Assembly (NCBI GenBank): GCA_030272155.1
Contig: CP126196.1
Location: forward strand, 2,976,001 to 3,040,000
DNA: 64,000 bases
Reading direction: 5' to 3'
Origin: Tetradesmus obliquus
Lineage: Eukaryota; Chlorophyta; Chlorophyceae; Sphaeropleales; Scenedesmaceae
Part shown: in pieces, positions 1-12,098 of the stretch
How positions within the stretch are numbered: position 1 is the stretch's first letter
Layout: every line of letters starts with the position of its first letter
Translations under genes and position numbers: made by a program
The notes under the pieces: generated by a model
Databases searched by the model: none
The model's input: only the letters and a program-made list of their open reading frames with translations
Told to the model about the DNA's origin: nothing

Positions 1-553
1 CTCACTTGTAATGCTGCTTTGCCTTCTTCGCTGATGTTTGATGGAATTTGGAGTCGATCGGGTCAGCGGTGCCTGTCACACCCGGTGCACATGATGTTGA
101 TGGTACTTGCTGCTCGTGCTTACTACTACTACTGCACAGATGCCAGCGTCTGTAAAACATGCTCAAACGGCTATGATGTGCTTTACATATGTAGAGAGCT
201 GATGAGGCGGAGCGAGGCCTGGCCATGGCTGCTGATGGCAGCAAAGCCCTGCACCACCACTGGCCGCTTGCAGAGTGGTAAGAAGGGTCCTCAGTGATGA
301 TACCTCACAAGTTTCAAATGCCGACAACTTGGTTCAGCGTGATGCAGCAAGCCTCCTGTTGCACAAGCATAACAACAGGCTTTGATGCGTACTACACAGC
401 GCACCCAGGAGCAACAAGAAGCAGAACCACCTCAGCCCAAAACCGTCCCGCTTGTGAAGCCACCAGCATCTGTTGGCAGTCCCACCCAGCCAGCACTCTC
501 AACAACTTCACCGCTAACAAGCAGCACATCCATCCGATTCACTGCCCGCCCCC

Positions 554-1756
554 TCACTGCCCGGAGATGTACCCCCACAGCCCGCCCGAGCCCTTCTGCG
601 CTGCTGCTGCCGCGGAGTCCTTCTCCAGCTTCCTGTAGCGCGCCAGCTCCCGCTCCAGCTCGCCCAGCCCGCCCAGCCGCTCATGCAGCTCGGCCAGCTG
701 CGCCTCCAGCTTCAGCGTCTTGGCCTGCTCCGCTGACAGCAGCTGCCGCGACTCCTCGGCAGCCTGCGCGATTGCAGACATATGCATAGGGTACATGCAG
801 ATTGTGGGGTGCGTCGTTTTATGACTACTGTGAAGTCAGGAGCACATGACCGAGGCAAGCACTAGCAGTGCTGCAATGCTATTGAGCCACGGCGGCCGTT
901 GCTCACGCAGGCGGTACAGCAACTGTGCTTCCACTCACAAAGCCCGCTGTGTGTGAACAGCTTGTAGCAGCTGCGCATACAATCGGCCTCCCACGCACCT
1001 TCTCGGCTGCTGCCGCCTGCGCCTGCGCCCCTGTCAGCTGCCTGCTGAGCATGTTTATCTGCACTGCTGCCTCCTCCTTGGCAGCATCTGCTGAGCCCGC
1101 CACCAGCTCCAGCTCCTGGCGTGCTGCTGCCAGGTCACGCTTGAGCTGCTCGCGGGACAGCGCCAGGTCGCGCAGCAGGTTCTTCTCCTGGCCCTTGCTC
1201 TGCAGCACACGCAGTGAAAGAAAAGATGCATTGCCGTTATGAATGAGCGTGCGTGGGGGTACCAGCAACTACCGCAAGCTCATCTACCAGCTGTGCCTAC
1301 ACATGTGAGCAGCCAACTGCTGAAAGCCATACGTCGTCATGTACCGGATAACAGGGATGCGACGAGAAGACGCACCAGAAGAGCACTGCGTATGCGAGCA
1401 ACCGCACAACAGAAAACACTGCTTACCATTGCAGCGCCGCCATTCTGCAATGGCTCATTGCCATTGCTAGCTGCTGCCGCCGCAGCCTCCTGCGCCTCTA
1501 GCTGCTGCTGCTGCTGCTGCGACACCTGCTGCTGCTGCTCCTGTTGCTCAGCCATCTGCTGCTGCAGTTGCTGCTGATCCTGCTGCGGTTGCTGCTGCGG
1601 CCTTGGAGAGGCTGCTGCTGCTCGCTGCTGCTGCTGCTTCAGTGGTGACCGCACGTGCTGCTGGTAGCCTGGCAGCTTGTACACGCTGACTGCGTTGTGG
1701 TACTTGCCATTGTAGCCGCCAAAAGCCACCAGCAGGTTCAGCTCAGGTGTGTGCCT

Positions 1757-1801
<45 letters not shown>

Positions 1802-4800
1802 ACGTAAGCAATACAATGGCTTTCTGTCCACAGCCATCGGCCCAAATGCCAAGCAGCGCGCCCAGAGGTCGCAGTGTAGGTGAGGCATACAGTTCTGTGC
1901 CAGGCACGCAAGCATGTGCACATGCGGTTGCGCCTCATGTAAGTAGGAGATGCCAAAAGCCTTCGCACTGCGACTCACAGCAGGCTGATGCCAGCCGGGC
2001 GGCACATGCATTTGTGCGTCATATGCATAGGGCCAACATACAGAATCAACACATACTGCCACTCACAGCAGGCTGATGCCCTCGCTGGACAGCGGCGAGC
2101 CGGGCGGCACGCTGCAGACCTTCTTCCAGGACACTGCACCAGCTGCCAGCTCCGTCAGATCTGCCACAAGCATGTCGGTGCAGCCTGCGCGGCAGCAACA
2201 GCAGCAGCAGGACGAGGCAGACTATTGGCAAGTCATCTTTGTGGGTGGGACATCTTTGTTGCTGGCACCGCACGGCACAACAGAGACGTCTGGCGCTGTT
2301 CTTCTGCAGCGCCAGACGTCTCTGTTGTGCCGTGCGGTGCCAGCAACAAAGATGAACAGCGCCAGACGTCTCTGTTGTGCCGTGCGGTGCCAGCAACAAA
2401 GATGTCCCACCCACACCCACGCAGCACTTTTCCAAGCACAGTCAAACATGCGTCTCACCCTTCACGTTGTTGCCGCCACCCAGGATGTACCAGTAGTCGC
2501 CAACCAGGGAGCCACTGTGGCCCGCGCGTGGCGTGGGCGAGGGGCCGTGCAGCTCTGGCTTGGACCAGGCGCCGCGGGCCAGGTCCAGCTGCCACAGGTC
2601 ATTGAAGCAGCTGGCGATGGAGCCGCCTGCGGTCGCAGTTGAAACAAGCAACTGAGTGGTGCATCGGCGCCAGGAGCGCAGCCGATACAAGGGCAGCGTG
2701 ACAGTGGTGAGCGTTTTGCTCCACCCGGCACAATTGCGCAAACAAGCTCAAGTCGTGTGCGTGCTGGCGCACCGGGGTATGTCAAAGAAACACAAAAGCC
2801 ACGACTTATGCTGGCATCACTGGGCTTGCATCAAGCCAGTGATGTGCAGGCATGTAAGCACAACAAATGCTGAACCTGCTGCTGCTGGCGCACCTCCAAA
2901 CACCAGCATGGTGTCATTGGCCAGCGTAGCAACATGGCCGCTGCGGGCATTGGGCTGCGCTTTGCTGCTGATCTTCAGCTGGCTCCAAGAAAGGTCCTGC
3001 AAGCAGTGGTGTGCAGGAAAGCAGGCAACATCAGCAGCTGCAGCAGCAAATACGCAGCTGCTGAAGAATGACCTTATGCCGTACGCGCTGTACCAGGCTA
3101 CCAGCCAGATACATCCGTTGAATCCATGGGCTACACGCAGCAGCTCCACAAGCAGTGCGCGCTGCTGCATGCAGGTCAAACATGTGCCGAAATTTACGTT
3201 GACGGCATGAAGAACAGAGCCTCAGTCACGACTCCTCTTGCGAAGCATGCCGTTGCTGCTGTCAACACGGCAGCCCTGCGCTCAGCACACCTGCAGGTCC
3301 AGTACATGCACGTCTCCCAGCGGCCGCCTGTGGCTGTCTTCCCCGCCATACACCACCACCTTGTCGCCACTCGGCATCAGGCACGCCTGCGGCATGCACG
3401 GCATAGCAGCAGCAGCGACAGCGCACAGCAGTGAGGCGGCAACCAGACACCTTTGTGTGCAGAGCGCACCCTGTGCAAGATATGCTGGTTGCGGCTACCC
3501 TGCTTCAACACTACGTAAACAGAATAACAGTTCGTGCCTTCACAGGCGTTGATCCTGCTACTGCTGCAGTGTGGCCAGCTATGGCACACGGCTCCCTGCC
3601 ACAACGCTGAGCGAGGCAGCATCCTCATGTACAGCCACTGCCTGCACTGCCTGCAATGCCTTTCAACATGCAGCTGCTGCTGCTGTTGCTGCTGCCGCTT
3701 ACGGTGTGGCCTCCCCTGGCGCATGGCACGGTGCCAGATGTGGGCAGTGCGCTCCAGCGCAGCGTGGCCAGGTCCACCAGCCACACGCTGATGGGCGGTA
3801 GGCTCTCACCCTTCTTCAGCTGCAGGCGGCAGCGACAGCATGCAGAGCACTTGAATGGTCTGCACAGTGAATTATCTGAGGTTTACACGTGAACGAGCAA
3901 GCCATGGCAGGGAGGAGTAGCTTTGAGCTGCATGTGTGAGGTGAAGGACTTGCAGCAGGCAGGCCATGCAGCTGCTTGATGCCATGCTCTGCTGACCGAG
4001 CGAGCGTTGCCCAGCAGCGCAGCTGCCGCCTCCTGCTCGTCCTGCTTGCCCTTGTCCTTGCTTCATCAACCGACAGAAGAGCAATGCCAAGTGCACGCCC
4101 CCCCCCCCCCCCCTGCAGCTTGCTCAACCTGGACCGTAGGCCTCTGTTGCTAACACCACCTAATGAGCACTATGGTCATGTCAACCACCAGCACGGCCCA
4201 TGCGCACCTTGCCCACTTTCATGTGGCCGCCCAGCACCAGCAGCTTATCCTGAAAAGGCGTCACAGACCAGCCAGCAGACGCAGGCGGCCCGGCAGGCGC
4301 CAGCAGCGCTGCACCCTCCTCCTCCCCGCCCTCTGCTGCATCCTGCGGCTGCTCTACTGTTGCTGCTGGCGCTGTCCACTGCAGCCTGTTGAGGTTGTAC
4401 ACCCACAGGTCCTGCAAGTACCTCCCTCCTGCAAGCGTGAAAAGGTAAGGCATGCGGTGCAACAGGTGATGCAAGCTGCTGTCAGTGTTGTTGGCAAGGT
4501 ACAGCACAAGCAGTTGCCCAGCAGAGATCACAGTCGAGTAGCAGGAGCTGCTGCTGACGCGGCATTGTTTTAAGCCGACGCAGTGAAGCCTTGGTTCGCT
4601 ACTCGAGTCTGCTGCAATGATCGCTGGCATGGCTTCTGTCATGCAACCCGCGCTGCCTCAGGACCTTTGCACATTAATCCTCAACAACTGCTGAAAAAAA
4701 CAACAGCAAAACTTGGGGCGGTTGCAGCACGCACCGTAGTGGCCGCCAAGCACGTACAGCTGCGAGCCAAGCAGTGCAGCGCCCTGCTCATAGCGCGGGA

Positions 4801-5827
4801 TGGGCTTCTTGGCGTCATCCTGCTGGATGACCACCCAGGTGCCCTCCTGGAACACGCTGCTGATGGACACACCAGGCTCGCCTGACACTCCTGCTGCTCC
4901 TGGGGACCCTGGCTGCGGCTGCTCCGGCATGCGCGTCCACCACTCGGGCTGCAAGTTTAGGCGCAGCACAGTAGCACGTCAAGGCATGCATAGGGCAGCA
5001 CATGAAGGCTCAGGAGCACGATGTGTGATGTTTCCTGCAAGCTGGTTCAACAGACAGATGGCCCAAAGCTGCTGTGGCAGACACAGCACACACAGCTGCT
5101 TCACCATCGCTTTCAGTCATTTTCTGTCTGTGCGCAGCTGTCAAGCATACTCTTGTCCTACCAGGTATGCACTGCTGCTGCTGCTGCTGCTGCTGCTGCC
5201 AAGACCCAGCTGCAGAGCTTGCAGGCAGCAGGCCAGCTGCTGCACAGGTGCCCCACCTGCTCCTCATCCAGCGTGCGCACATACAGCCGCATCGCCTCCA
5301 TCTGCGGCATGCTGCCTAGCTGGTTCCAGCTCTGCCACTTTGCTGACTCAACAACGTTCCAGCCCCAGGGCTTGCCGTCCTTGCAGGGCCCCTTGGTGGC
5401 CTGGCTGTGCAGCGCATAGAAAAGTAGCCGAGCCTCATCACTGAAAGCCGACTCTGCAGTGCGACAGGACGAAGGCAAGCAGCATGGAGAAGGGGAAACA
5501 GCAGAAGCAGGTCAACAAAACATTCCAGGGCACGAGTTGAGGGCAGACCTGGGCAACTGCTTGTTCGGTTATGTGGTACCATGTGTACTGCCTGAAGCGC
5601 TGCAGTCCAAAGTAATTGCCTATAGTTCAGCTGTGGCGCGTGTCTGCTTATGACAGCAAGCAGAGGCTGATTGAGCCACACTCTAGTAGTCCTGCAAGCA
5701 GAGCAGATGTGCCACAGGCATCCTTACCAGGCGTGTTGGACACGAACGCAGCTGCTGCATGGAAGCGATCTGGGTAGGGGATTTGACATGCTGCTCCCCC
5801 TGAACTCTGTGCCGCAGGTGTCTGCAT
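554..5827 (-). CDS. Acyl-CoA-binding protein with kelch repeats and C-terminal coiled coil (plant ACBP4/5 type)
   Basis: Twelve exons, from the 5' end: 5827-5728, 5453-5257, 4948-4735, 4428-4208, 3819-3703, 3386-3291, 2996-2894, 2626-2459, 2184-2067, 1754-1427, 1199-999, 763-554. They sum to 2073 nt (690 aa) and every junction keeps phase. Residues about 17-100 form the acyl-CoA-binding domain (YPDRFHAAAAFV, then FYALHSQATKGPC, KPWGWNVVESAKWQSW). Residues about 100-475 are kelch blades with GGHY, GGHM, VVVYGGED, LVFGGG, YILGGG and VAFGGYNG. A Gln/Ala-rich linker follows, then a Glu/Lys/Leu coiled coil (about 555-690) ending GLWGYISGQ, like the tail of plant ACBP4/5. That family is cytosolic and binds long-chain acyl-CoA esters; the role here is inferred. 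The ATG at 5827 is chosen as nearest to the domain; a further upstream start is possible. Confidence 0.88.
1758..1799. repeat. (CAG)14 microsatellite directly before a splice acceptor
   Basis: Pure CAG run on + (CTG in the transcript) that abuts the 3' splice site of exon 10 of the minus-strand ACBP gene (exon starts at 1754). Confidence 0.95.
2241..2414. repeat. Perfect 61-bp inverted repeat with an internal third copy, inside an ACBP intron
   Basis: Positions 2241-2301 and 2354-2414 are exact reverse complements. The 52-bp spacer holds another 47-nt copy (2307-2353) in the same orientation as the right arm, so the unit occurs once forward and twice inverted. The whole structure lies in the intron between exons 8 and 9 of the kelch-ACBP gene (2185-2458). 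The pre-mRNA could fold into a 61-bp hairpin. I see no terminal-repeat/target-duplication pattern that would prove a MITE. Confidence 0.92.
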
Positions 5828-6884
5828 GCGATAAAGTGTACCAAGGTAGATGGTGTGAAAAGCTTCAACATCAGTTGACAAGAGCAGCATCCAGCTTGGC
5901 TGGCTGTTGCAGGACGAGCAGTCTGACCCAGTTGCGGCCGCTTTCAACTATATATATGTTTGGGGATCAAGTTCACTGCAGAAGTATAGAGCCAGAGCTG
6001 CAAAATTGTTGTGATACTGCAGCAGAGAGGCAGGGACAGCAGTGCAGTGGCTGGGGAGCTTTGCTTGCTTCTCCCGCTATTGACGACCATTACATTTCAT
6101 TTGATCGTCTGAAAGACCCTGAAAGAGGCGTTGGTGCACCCGAGGCTCACCTCAGTCATGATTCTCGCAGCTGAACTGAGCTACCTCCAACCTCAGCGGC
6201 TACGTGTGCCAGCAGCGTTAATCAGATACGTTTAGCAATACTACGAGGTATGCAACTGGAACACGCTGGGAAAATATGCAAACCACTGAAACGGTTGGCA
6301 GAAGGTGCGTGCAGTGCAACGTCAAACAAACGCTTGCATCACAAAACAAGCGATTTGGATACAATTCTTATTACCTGACGTTGTGCCAAAGCACCTATGT
6401 CTTTGTCGTACCTGCCTACAGAACCACAGGGCAATCACTGCCTGTCCCTGAAAGGGACCCAGGTCCCACAAACACCCTCGCTGCCTGTCGCATTGCTGTG
6501 TACATAGGATATTTGCACAGCGTGTTTGTATCAATGCTAGCAGCACTATCGCTCGCTGCCTTAAAGCACTCTTGCTTGCCAATGCTGCCGCTGGTGAGTT
6601 GTATGCCGCATACTGAGACATCACTCAGTGCAGTGACTGCATGCTAATGACACGGCACAAACGGCCAATGGTGCACTGGCAGCAGCACATTTACTGCCAA
6701 AACATTCATTACTCATCAGCCACTCGACCATATTCCTGGAGTGCCGTGAGCACCCTGCTAAGATCAGCACCCTTCTAAGATCAAAACATGTCTCGAGTCA
6801 CACACACTAGTGCCCCAGTACTGGGGCAACTTGTGCCTCTCCTCAAGCAGTCAGCCGCAGTGCTTGCACGCAGCTCACGGCCAC
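5828..6884. other. Intergenic: ACBP upstream region and 3' flank of the next minus-strand gene
   Basis: About 1.06 kb between the start of the ACBP gene and the stop codon of the minus-strand gene at 6885. Reading frames here are short and show no recognisable protein. Codon-like bias and polyAla/polyGln drop. Apart from the TATA-like tract I see nothing functional. Confidence 0.6.
5945..5960 (-). promoter_or_regulatory. TATA-like element upstream of the kelch-ACBP gene
   Basis: An alternating TA tract reads TATATATAG on the minus strand about 120 bp before the chosen ATG at 5827. It is the only strong TATA-like string near this start. Position alone supports it. Confidence 0.3.
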
Positions 6885-7239
6885 CTATCCTGCTGCCCTG
6901 GCAGCTGCCACCAGCCGTGCTGCTGTCTTGTGCATGCTGGTGTCCACCTCCTGCAGCAGCTGCTGCGGCGACAGGCCCTCACGACACACCAGCCTGACGC
7001 CTCCTGCACCTGGCTGCTGACGAGCGACTGCTGCAGCTGCTTTGGCCCCTAGGCGGCCACATGGGGCCTGCCAGCCCTGTACCAGCTGCATCCACGCCGC
7101 ATTTCCTGCAGCTGCAGCTGCGGCAGCCTCCTGCTGCTGTGTGTGCTGCCCTGCCAGCTGTGGCAGTGCCTCGAAGATGTCCTCCTCATCAGCCAGGCGC
7201 GCTGCCAGCCTATCATACAGCACGTCACCCTCGCCCTGG

Positions 7240-7286
<47 letters not shown>

Positions 7287-7682
7287 GCGGCAGAGCGACC
7301 AGCAGCGCACACTTGCGACCATGACTGGTGAAGCAAGCAGCATGCAGCATGCAGCACAGCTGAGCATGCACTGTACACACTACTGGCGGCTGTCGCCGCG
7401 CAAGATCATGCCAAAGTCAACTATTGAATACGTGCTCAAACAACGCTGCCACAAACAGAGGTTACTTACGACGGCAGTGACGCCTGCACTCACCCGTGTT
7501 GCCTCTATCACAGCCCACGCCAGCTGTGCATTGTCCAGGCTGCTGCCGCCTGCTGCTGCCAGCGCATCAAGCATGGCCAGCACCAGCCCGGGGCAGCGGG
7601 CAGACAGCCACACACCAGCAGCAGCCGCAAGCACACACTGCAGGTCGCCAGCAGACCACCCCCTGGGCACTGCCGCCGCTGG

Positions 7683-7721
<39 letters not shown>

Positions 7722-10225
7722 GTCACATTCTGCCAGGGGCAGCTGACCCCTGGTTGCTGCGCTGACCAGCCCAGCCACCCAGCTGTACCTGCCTGCTGCG
7801 CCAAGCAGCCGCACCAGCAAGCTCCATGCATGCGCATCTGGCGCACCAGCGCAGGCAGCGAGGATGGCGCTGGCCCTTGCTGCTGCTGCTGCTGCCGCTG
7901 GTCTAGCAGCTGCAGTAAGCTACGGCCCAGCAGCAGAGACATCAGGTCAGCCACAGCATTGCCTGCTGCTGCTGCAGCTGCCTCGTCTGCCACTTCACCC
8001 TGCTCATCTGTTACTGCATCAACACAGGCCGCCAGCAGCGCCTGCAGCACTGGCAGCGTCAGCAGCTGCGTGTAGTCAGCACCTGCTGGCTCACTGATGC
8101 TGCTGCTGCCTGTGCTCTTGGCTGCCTGCCTGCTGCCAGATGCCTTGCCCTGCTGCTGCTTGGACTGCTTGCCGGTCTTCCCCTGTTGCTGGCTGGGCTG
8201 CTGCTGCTGCTGCTGCTCCACCCAAGCTGTTCTTGCCTGCCCAGCTGCCTGGCTGAGCAGCTGCACAGCATGGCTGATGCCCTGCAGGGGGCTGCCCTGC
8301 TGCTCATGCACCAGTGCAGCCAGCAGCACAGCCCGGGCCTCAGGCAGCAGCGGCACCCACTCGGGCGCCACGTCAGCACTGCCCCTGCTGCTGCGGCTGC
8401 TGCTGCCCTTGCCGCCAGCCTGGATGGTGCGGGCAGACGACACGATGGCGGCGCCTGCAGTGCAGAACAGCAAACATAGCAAACATAGGCGCAGCGACAG
8501 AACACCAGTTTCTCCTCAGCACCTCAAGCAGTGTACGGTGTGTCTATCAGTGCTTTCACAATTGAGAATTCAGCTGCCATGACGTCCAGCGTAATGATCA
8601 GCTATGCGATTTCTAATAGACACATGCGCCCAGCGGCCGCTCACCTGCTTGACTGGCCCCCAGCTGGCCGCCACGTCAGCGTCACTGGCCCCTGCAGGCA
8701 GCAGCGGCCTGGCCCCCTCCAGCTGCTGCATGGCTGTGCTGTACGCGACAGCCGCAAACAGCTGCTGCTGCAGCAGCGACAGCAGCTGCACCGGCAGCAG
8801 CGCTACGCTGTCATCAATGCCACAAGTGAGGTACACTGCTGGTGTTGCCATGCGCCAGGCTGTCACCTGCTGCAGCTGCAGGTCCAGGGGCAAAGTCTCT
8901 GCTGGCTGCAGCAGCCGCACGGCATGCAACACAAGAGATGCCACAAAGGCGGCATCGGCAGTGCTGCTGCACACACAAGCAGACAGCAGCGGCAGACACA
9001 GCAGCGCCATCGCAGACGAGCATCTCATACAGCACATTGCAGACGAGCAGCTCATAACAGCAAACAGGTGGGAAACTTGGAGCAGGCTAGCAGTGTGCTG
9101 CGCCGTAGTGCTGCTACACCCCAAGCAGTAATTGTTGTTGGCACCAAGCACATGGGCACTCACAACAGCTGCAATGTAGGCGCGTGGCAGAGGCAGTGGA
9201 CTGTTCTATAACGGGCTCCCAAGTCTCGTCTGGGTGAGCAGCCGTGCAGAGCCACCATCACTCACAGCTTGCCCAGCCCTGCCAGCAATTCCTTCAAGTA
9301 GCTCAGCCTCACCGGCTGCTGCCTGCTGCTGGCTGCCGCCCTGTGCTGCTGCTGGCCCTGCTGCAGCAGCTGCGCCACCAGCTCCTCAGGAATGCTGACG
9401 CACTCCAGCAGCAGCGTGCGCAGGGCAGGCAGCACTAGCAGCTGCACGCCTTCCAGTAATGCTGCTGGCTGGCCACTGCTTCCCTGGCTGCGGCTGCAGG
9501 CATAACGCAGGTCTGATGCCATGCCAGCCAAGGCTGCACTGCCCCTGCTGCTGTCATCATCGCTGCTGGACTTCTGCGTCGCATAACGAGTTAGGTCCTG
9601 CAAGTCCTGCAGGTCAAGCTTCTGCACCAGGATTCGCTGCCCACTCCATGCCCAGCGCCTCAGCTACACAAGCATATGAAAAGCCAGGCAGGGAGGCAGC
9701 GCAGGGCCCGTACTCCTGCAGCTTTTGCTGAATTGCCTTATGATGCAGATACTGAAGAGTAGCATATACCTCAGCGATGCCCCTCAGCTGAGCATCTGCT
9801 GCTAGCAGCGCGCTCAGTGGGGTGTCATGTGTCCCTGATAACAGCTTCTGCTGCGCTGCCTCTGCGGCAGCAGCTGCAGCGCTGAACGCTGCAACCGCTG
9901 CTTGGCCGTCTGCTTCACTGGGGAGGGTGTGATACCGTTCACCATGCACTGCCTCAACAGCTGCTGCTGCAACAGCAACATGCCTCTGGCTCCTGCTGCT
10001 GCTGCTGCTGACGCGCGCTGTGCAGCTGTTGGTGGTGGAAGCGCTGCTGCTGCCGCTGATACTGCTGCTGCTGCTGCAGCTGCTGCTACTAATTTGGCGG
10101 CTGCAAGATGACCTAAACTGTACATTAAACTGGTTTGATTGTCGAGCAGGGACGCTTTGCCGTGGGTGGAGAGTTCGAGACTGGCACAGCTGCTGGCTGC
10201 TGCCTGCATGCATCAGCCCACGCAT
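6885..10225 (-). CDS. Organelle-targeted helical Ala/Gln/Leu-rich protein of unknown function (module A, left copy; probably frame-damaged)
   Basis: I do not recognise the family. Likely exons: 10225 to about 9772, 9627-9266, 8966-8645, 8454-7494 and 7235-6885. The N-terminus (from ATG 10225) is rich in Ser, Arg and Gln with few acidic residues, like a plastid or mitochondrial transit peptide. The rest is predicted helix with many Leu/Ala/Gln. The last two exons (8454-7494, 7235-6885) match 38616-39533 and 39810-40163 on the other strand almost residue for residue, for example LQALLAACVDAVTDEQGEVA and LQEVDTSMHKTAARLVAAAR. Two problems suggest a broken gene. The 8966-8645 exon ends in phase 0, but the natural frame of the next exon needs phase 1. 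Near 7840 one base is missing relative to the other copy (LVRQM instead of LVLPDAQ), which shifts frame. The exon 1/2 junction is also uncertain. Confidence 0.5.
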
Positions 10226-11353
10226 TGGCACTGCTAACGCTGTGCGTGACAACCAAACTCAACTTAGAGAACGGATATGAAGCGTTCGTGCTGGTTTAGA
10301 GCCCAAACCAGCAGGTGGCAGGTGCCTGGTGCATCATGATCACTGCGTACAAGAACAACCACTCCACGAGACGAGCGCTGCGAGCTGCATAACCATTTCT
10401 TAGTGTTTCTGAGAAGATCTCGTACTGATTGCTCACATACACGCGCTCCCAATGTTATACAAGAAAGAATAGAAAAACCCTGGTTGAGCAAGCAAAGCCC
10501 GACAGCAGATTGCATTTTGATCAGAGTGATGAGTTCCGTCAAGGCGACAAACAGCTGTAACTGATTACAGAGCCCTGTTTACGCACAACCAGGGTGCATG
10601 ACCGTCATGTAGCGCATTGCTCAAGCTGGCATCCTGTTCTGCATGTGCAGATCCTGCAAGCCGTTGCCCAGCACGACATGGCAACATTGCTCAGATCACC
10701 ACCAACACCCCTGACATGCAAGACACCACAGCAGGTTCCATCAAGCAACCTGCTTGTCTCAAATTGCTGCCCAGGAGATGCAGCAGTACATCTTGACGGT
10801 GCAATACGCAGGTGCTCGCAACGGTTTCCCATGAGAAACACAACACATGCGTGCCATACGGCATCAGGCAGCCGCAAGTGCAGCACAGAAACACAGTGAC
10901 AGTGACACCGACTGGTTGAGACACTTGCGTTTGCATCAGAGTGATCTGAACAGTGTGGTGGCAGCTGGTAGATCCACAGCAAACCAAACAACTGCATCTG
11001 CTCAAAAAATAAAGTGCCCCTACACGTGGCAGCACTGCGAGCCAGCTTCAAGAGCCGACAGCACAGCACTGAGCAGATGCAAGTGCCTGTATCCACGCGA
11101 TCGCTGCCTTCATGAGGCAGCCTACTGTGGTACCCCAGTCTGCAAAGATGCTGTGGTGTGCAGAGCTGTGTGCACAATACACAGTTGCTGACTTCACAGC
11201 TACTAGTTCCAGCTGACTTCCTATTACATCCTGAACAAAGCCTTGCCAAGACTGCGCGCCAAAGACAGTCGAGGAGCCTTTGACACCCCTGATTGCAGAT
11301 GAGTTGGGCGCATTGATCGCAACTCTCCTGCAACCTCCCCATCACGCTGCTAG
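10226..11353. other. Intergenic, no supported gene
   Basis: About 1.1 kb between the putative start of the module-A gene at 10225 and the stop of B-left at 11354, both minus strand. It should hold the promoter of the former and the 3' UTR of the latter. The reading frames present have no recognisable domain. Confidence 0.55.
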
Positions 11354-12098
11354 CTAACTCTTGAACTTGAACCGGCGCTGAGCTGACGTTGCCTTTGCTG
11401 TTGGTGCGCCTGGCTCTGTGAGGCGGCCGCAGTACCACTGGCCTGGCGCCACCATGCAGGTCACGCGCAGGTCGAAGCGCGCCAGCGCCGCCTTGCATAC
11501 CACGCAAGGCACAGACACGCCCAGCGAGCCGTCTGCCAGGTGCCGCCACACCGTGATGCTGCCGCCCGCCTTGCGCCGCACCCAGTGCACCACCTGGTGG
11601 CGCGGCACGCCTGCCCTGCTGGCCCTGGCCACCCACGCGGCGAGCAGGTTCCTGCAAGCAGGCAGCATATAGCACGAGCAGCACTGTTTACATGCAGTGT
11701 AGGTAGCTGGCCAGAATGATGCAGTAAAGCAGTAAAGAAGCAACACAGCGTGCAGCCCACTACCAATGAGAGCTGAGCATGCGCATAGGTGGGATGCGTT
11801 GGAAGCAGCAGCTGCTGAGACAGTCAAGCCACAGCATGGCTTGCCATCCGACCTCCCCAAGCCTGGCTCACCTCTCAGCGCAGCAAGAAGGCGTGCTGCA
11901 ACGTTGAGCGTGTCTATTGTTGCCGTTGTTGTTGTTTGCTGCCTTGTTTGACGACTTGTTTTGCTTTGAACTGTTGAACGCACTCGGTGTGGTCGCCAGC
12001 GCTGGCGAAGCTAAAGGAGGTCTCGGCTGTGAAACAAGCAAACATAACCTTGCTTCTGAACTGGGGGTGCATTGTCTCCTGCTGCTTAGATATGCACA
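11354..12098 (-). CDS. PCxxC-motif protein of unknown function (B-left)
   Basis: Exon 11651-11354 encodes a compact conserved block: NLLAAWV, then HQVVHWVRRKAGGSITVW, HLADGSLGVSVPCVVCKAAL, DLRVTCMVAPGQWYCGRL, stop. A second copy lies at 41185-41491 on +. The upstream exon ends at 11872 (AGAG before GTGAGC). Its frame (...STPSCCAER) matches ...SSSQDCCAER in the paralogue, which fixes splice site and phase 2. That frame is open up to about 12098 without an ATG, so a further 5' exon must exist and the given upstream end is only the limit of the open frame. The PCxxC pattern after two predicted strands recalls zinc-dependent deaminase folds. However, I see no HxE or CxE partner, so I assign no activity. 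An alternative is one unspliced 209-codon frame through the intron. Confidence 0.55.

Noticed and set aside
2242..2416. Classical MITE or insertion sequence in the ACBP intron
   Set aside because: No clear target-site duplication and the unit is present three times in mixed orientation; reported instead as an inverted repeat.
4096..4114. C homopolymer near 4100, and the G/C runs near 59447, 60861 and 61160, as structural elements
   Set aside because: Simple homopolymers in introns, prone to assembly error; no flanking pattern.
9003..9056. Tandem GCAGACGAGCA repeat as a regulatory element
   Set aside because: Two imperfect copies only, inside an intron; too little to call.
11354..11983. B-left as one unspliced 209-codon frame
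   Set aside because: The paralogue's matching exon end (CCAER) and the donor at 11872/11871 favour a spliced form; the unspliced part has no similarity to B-right.
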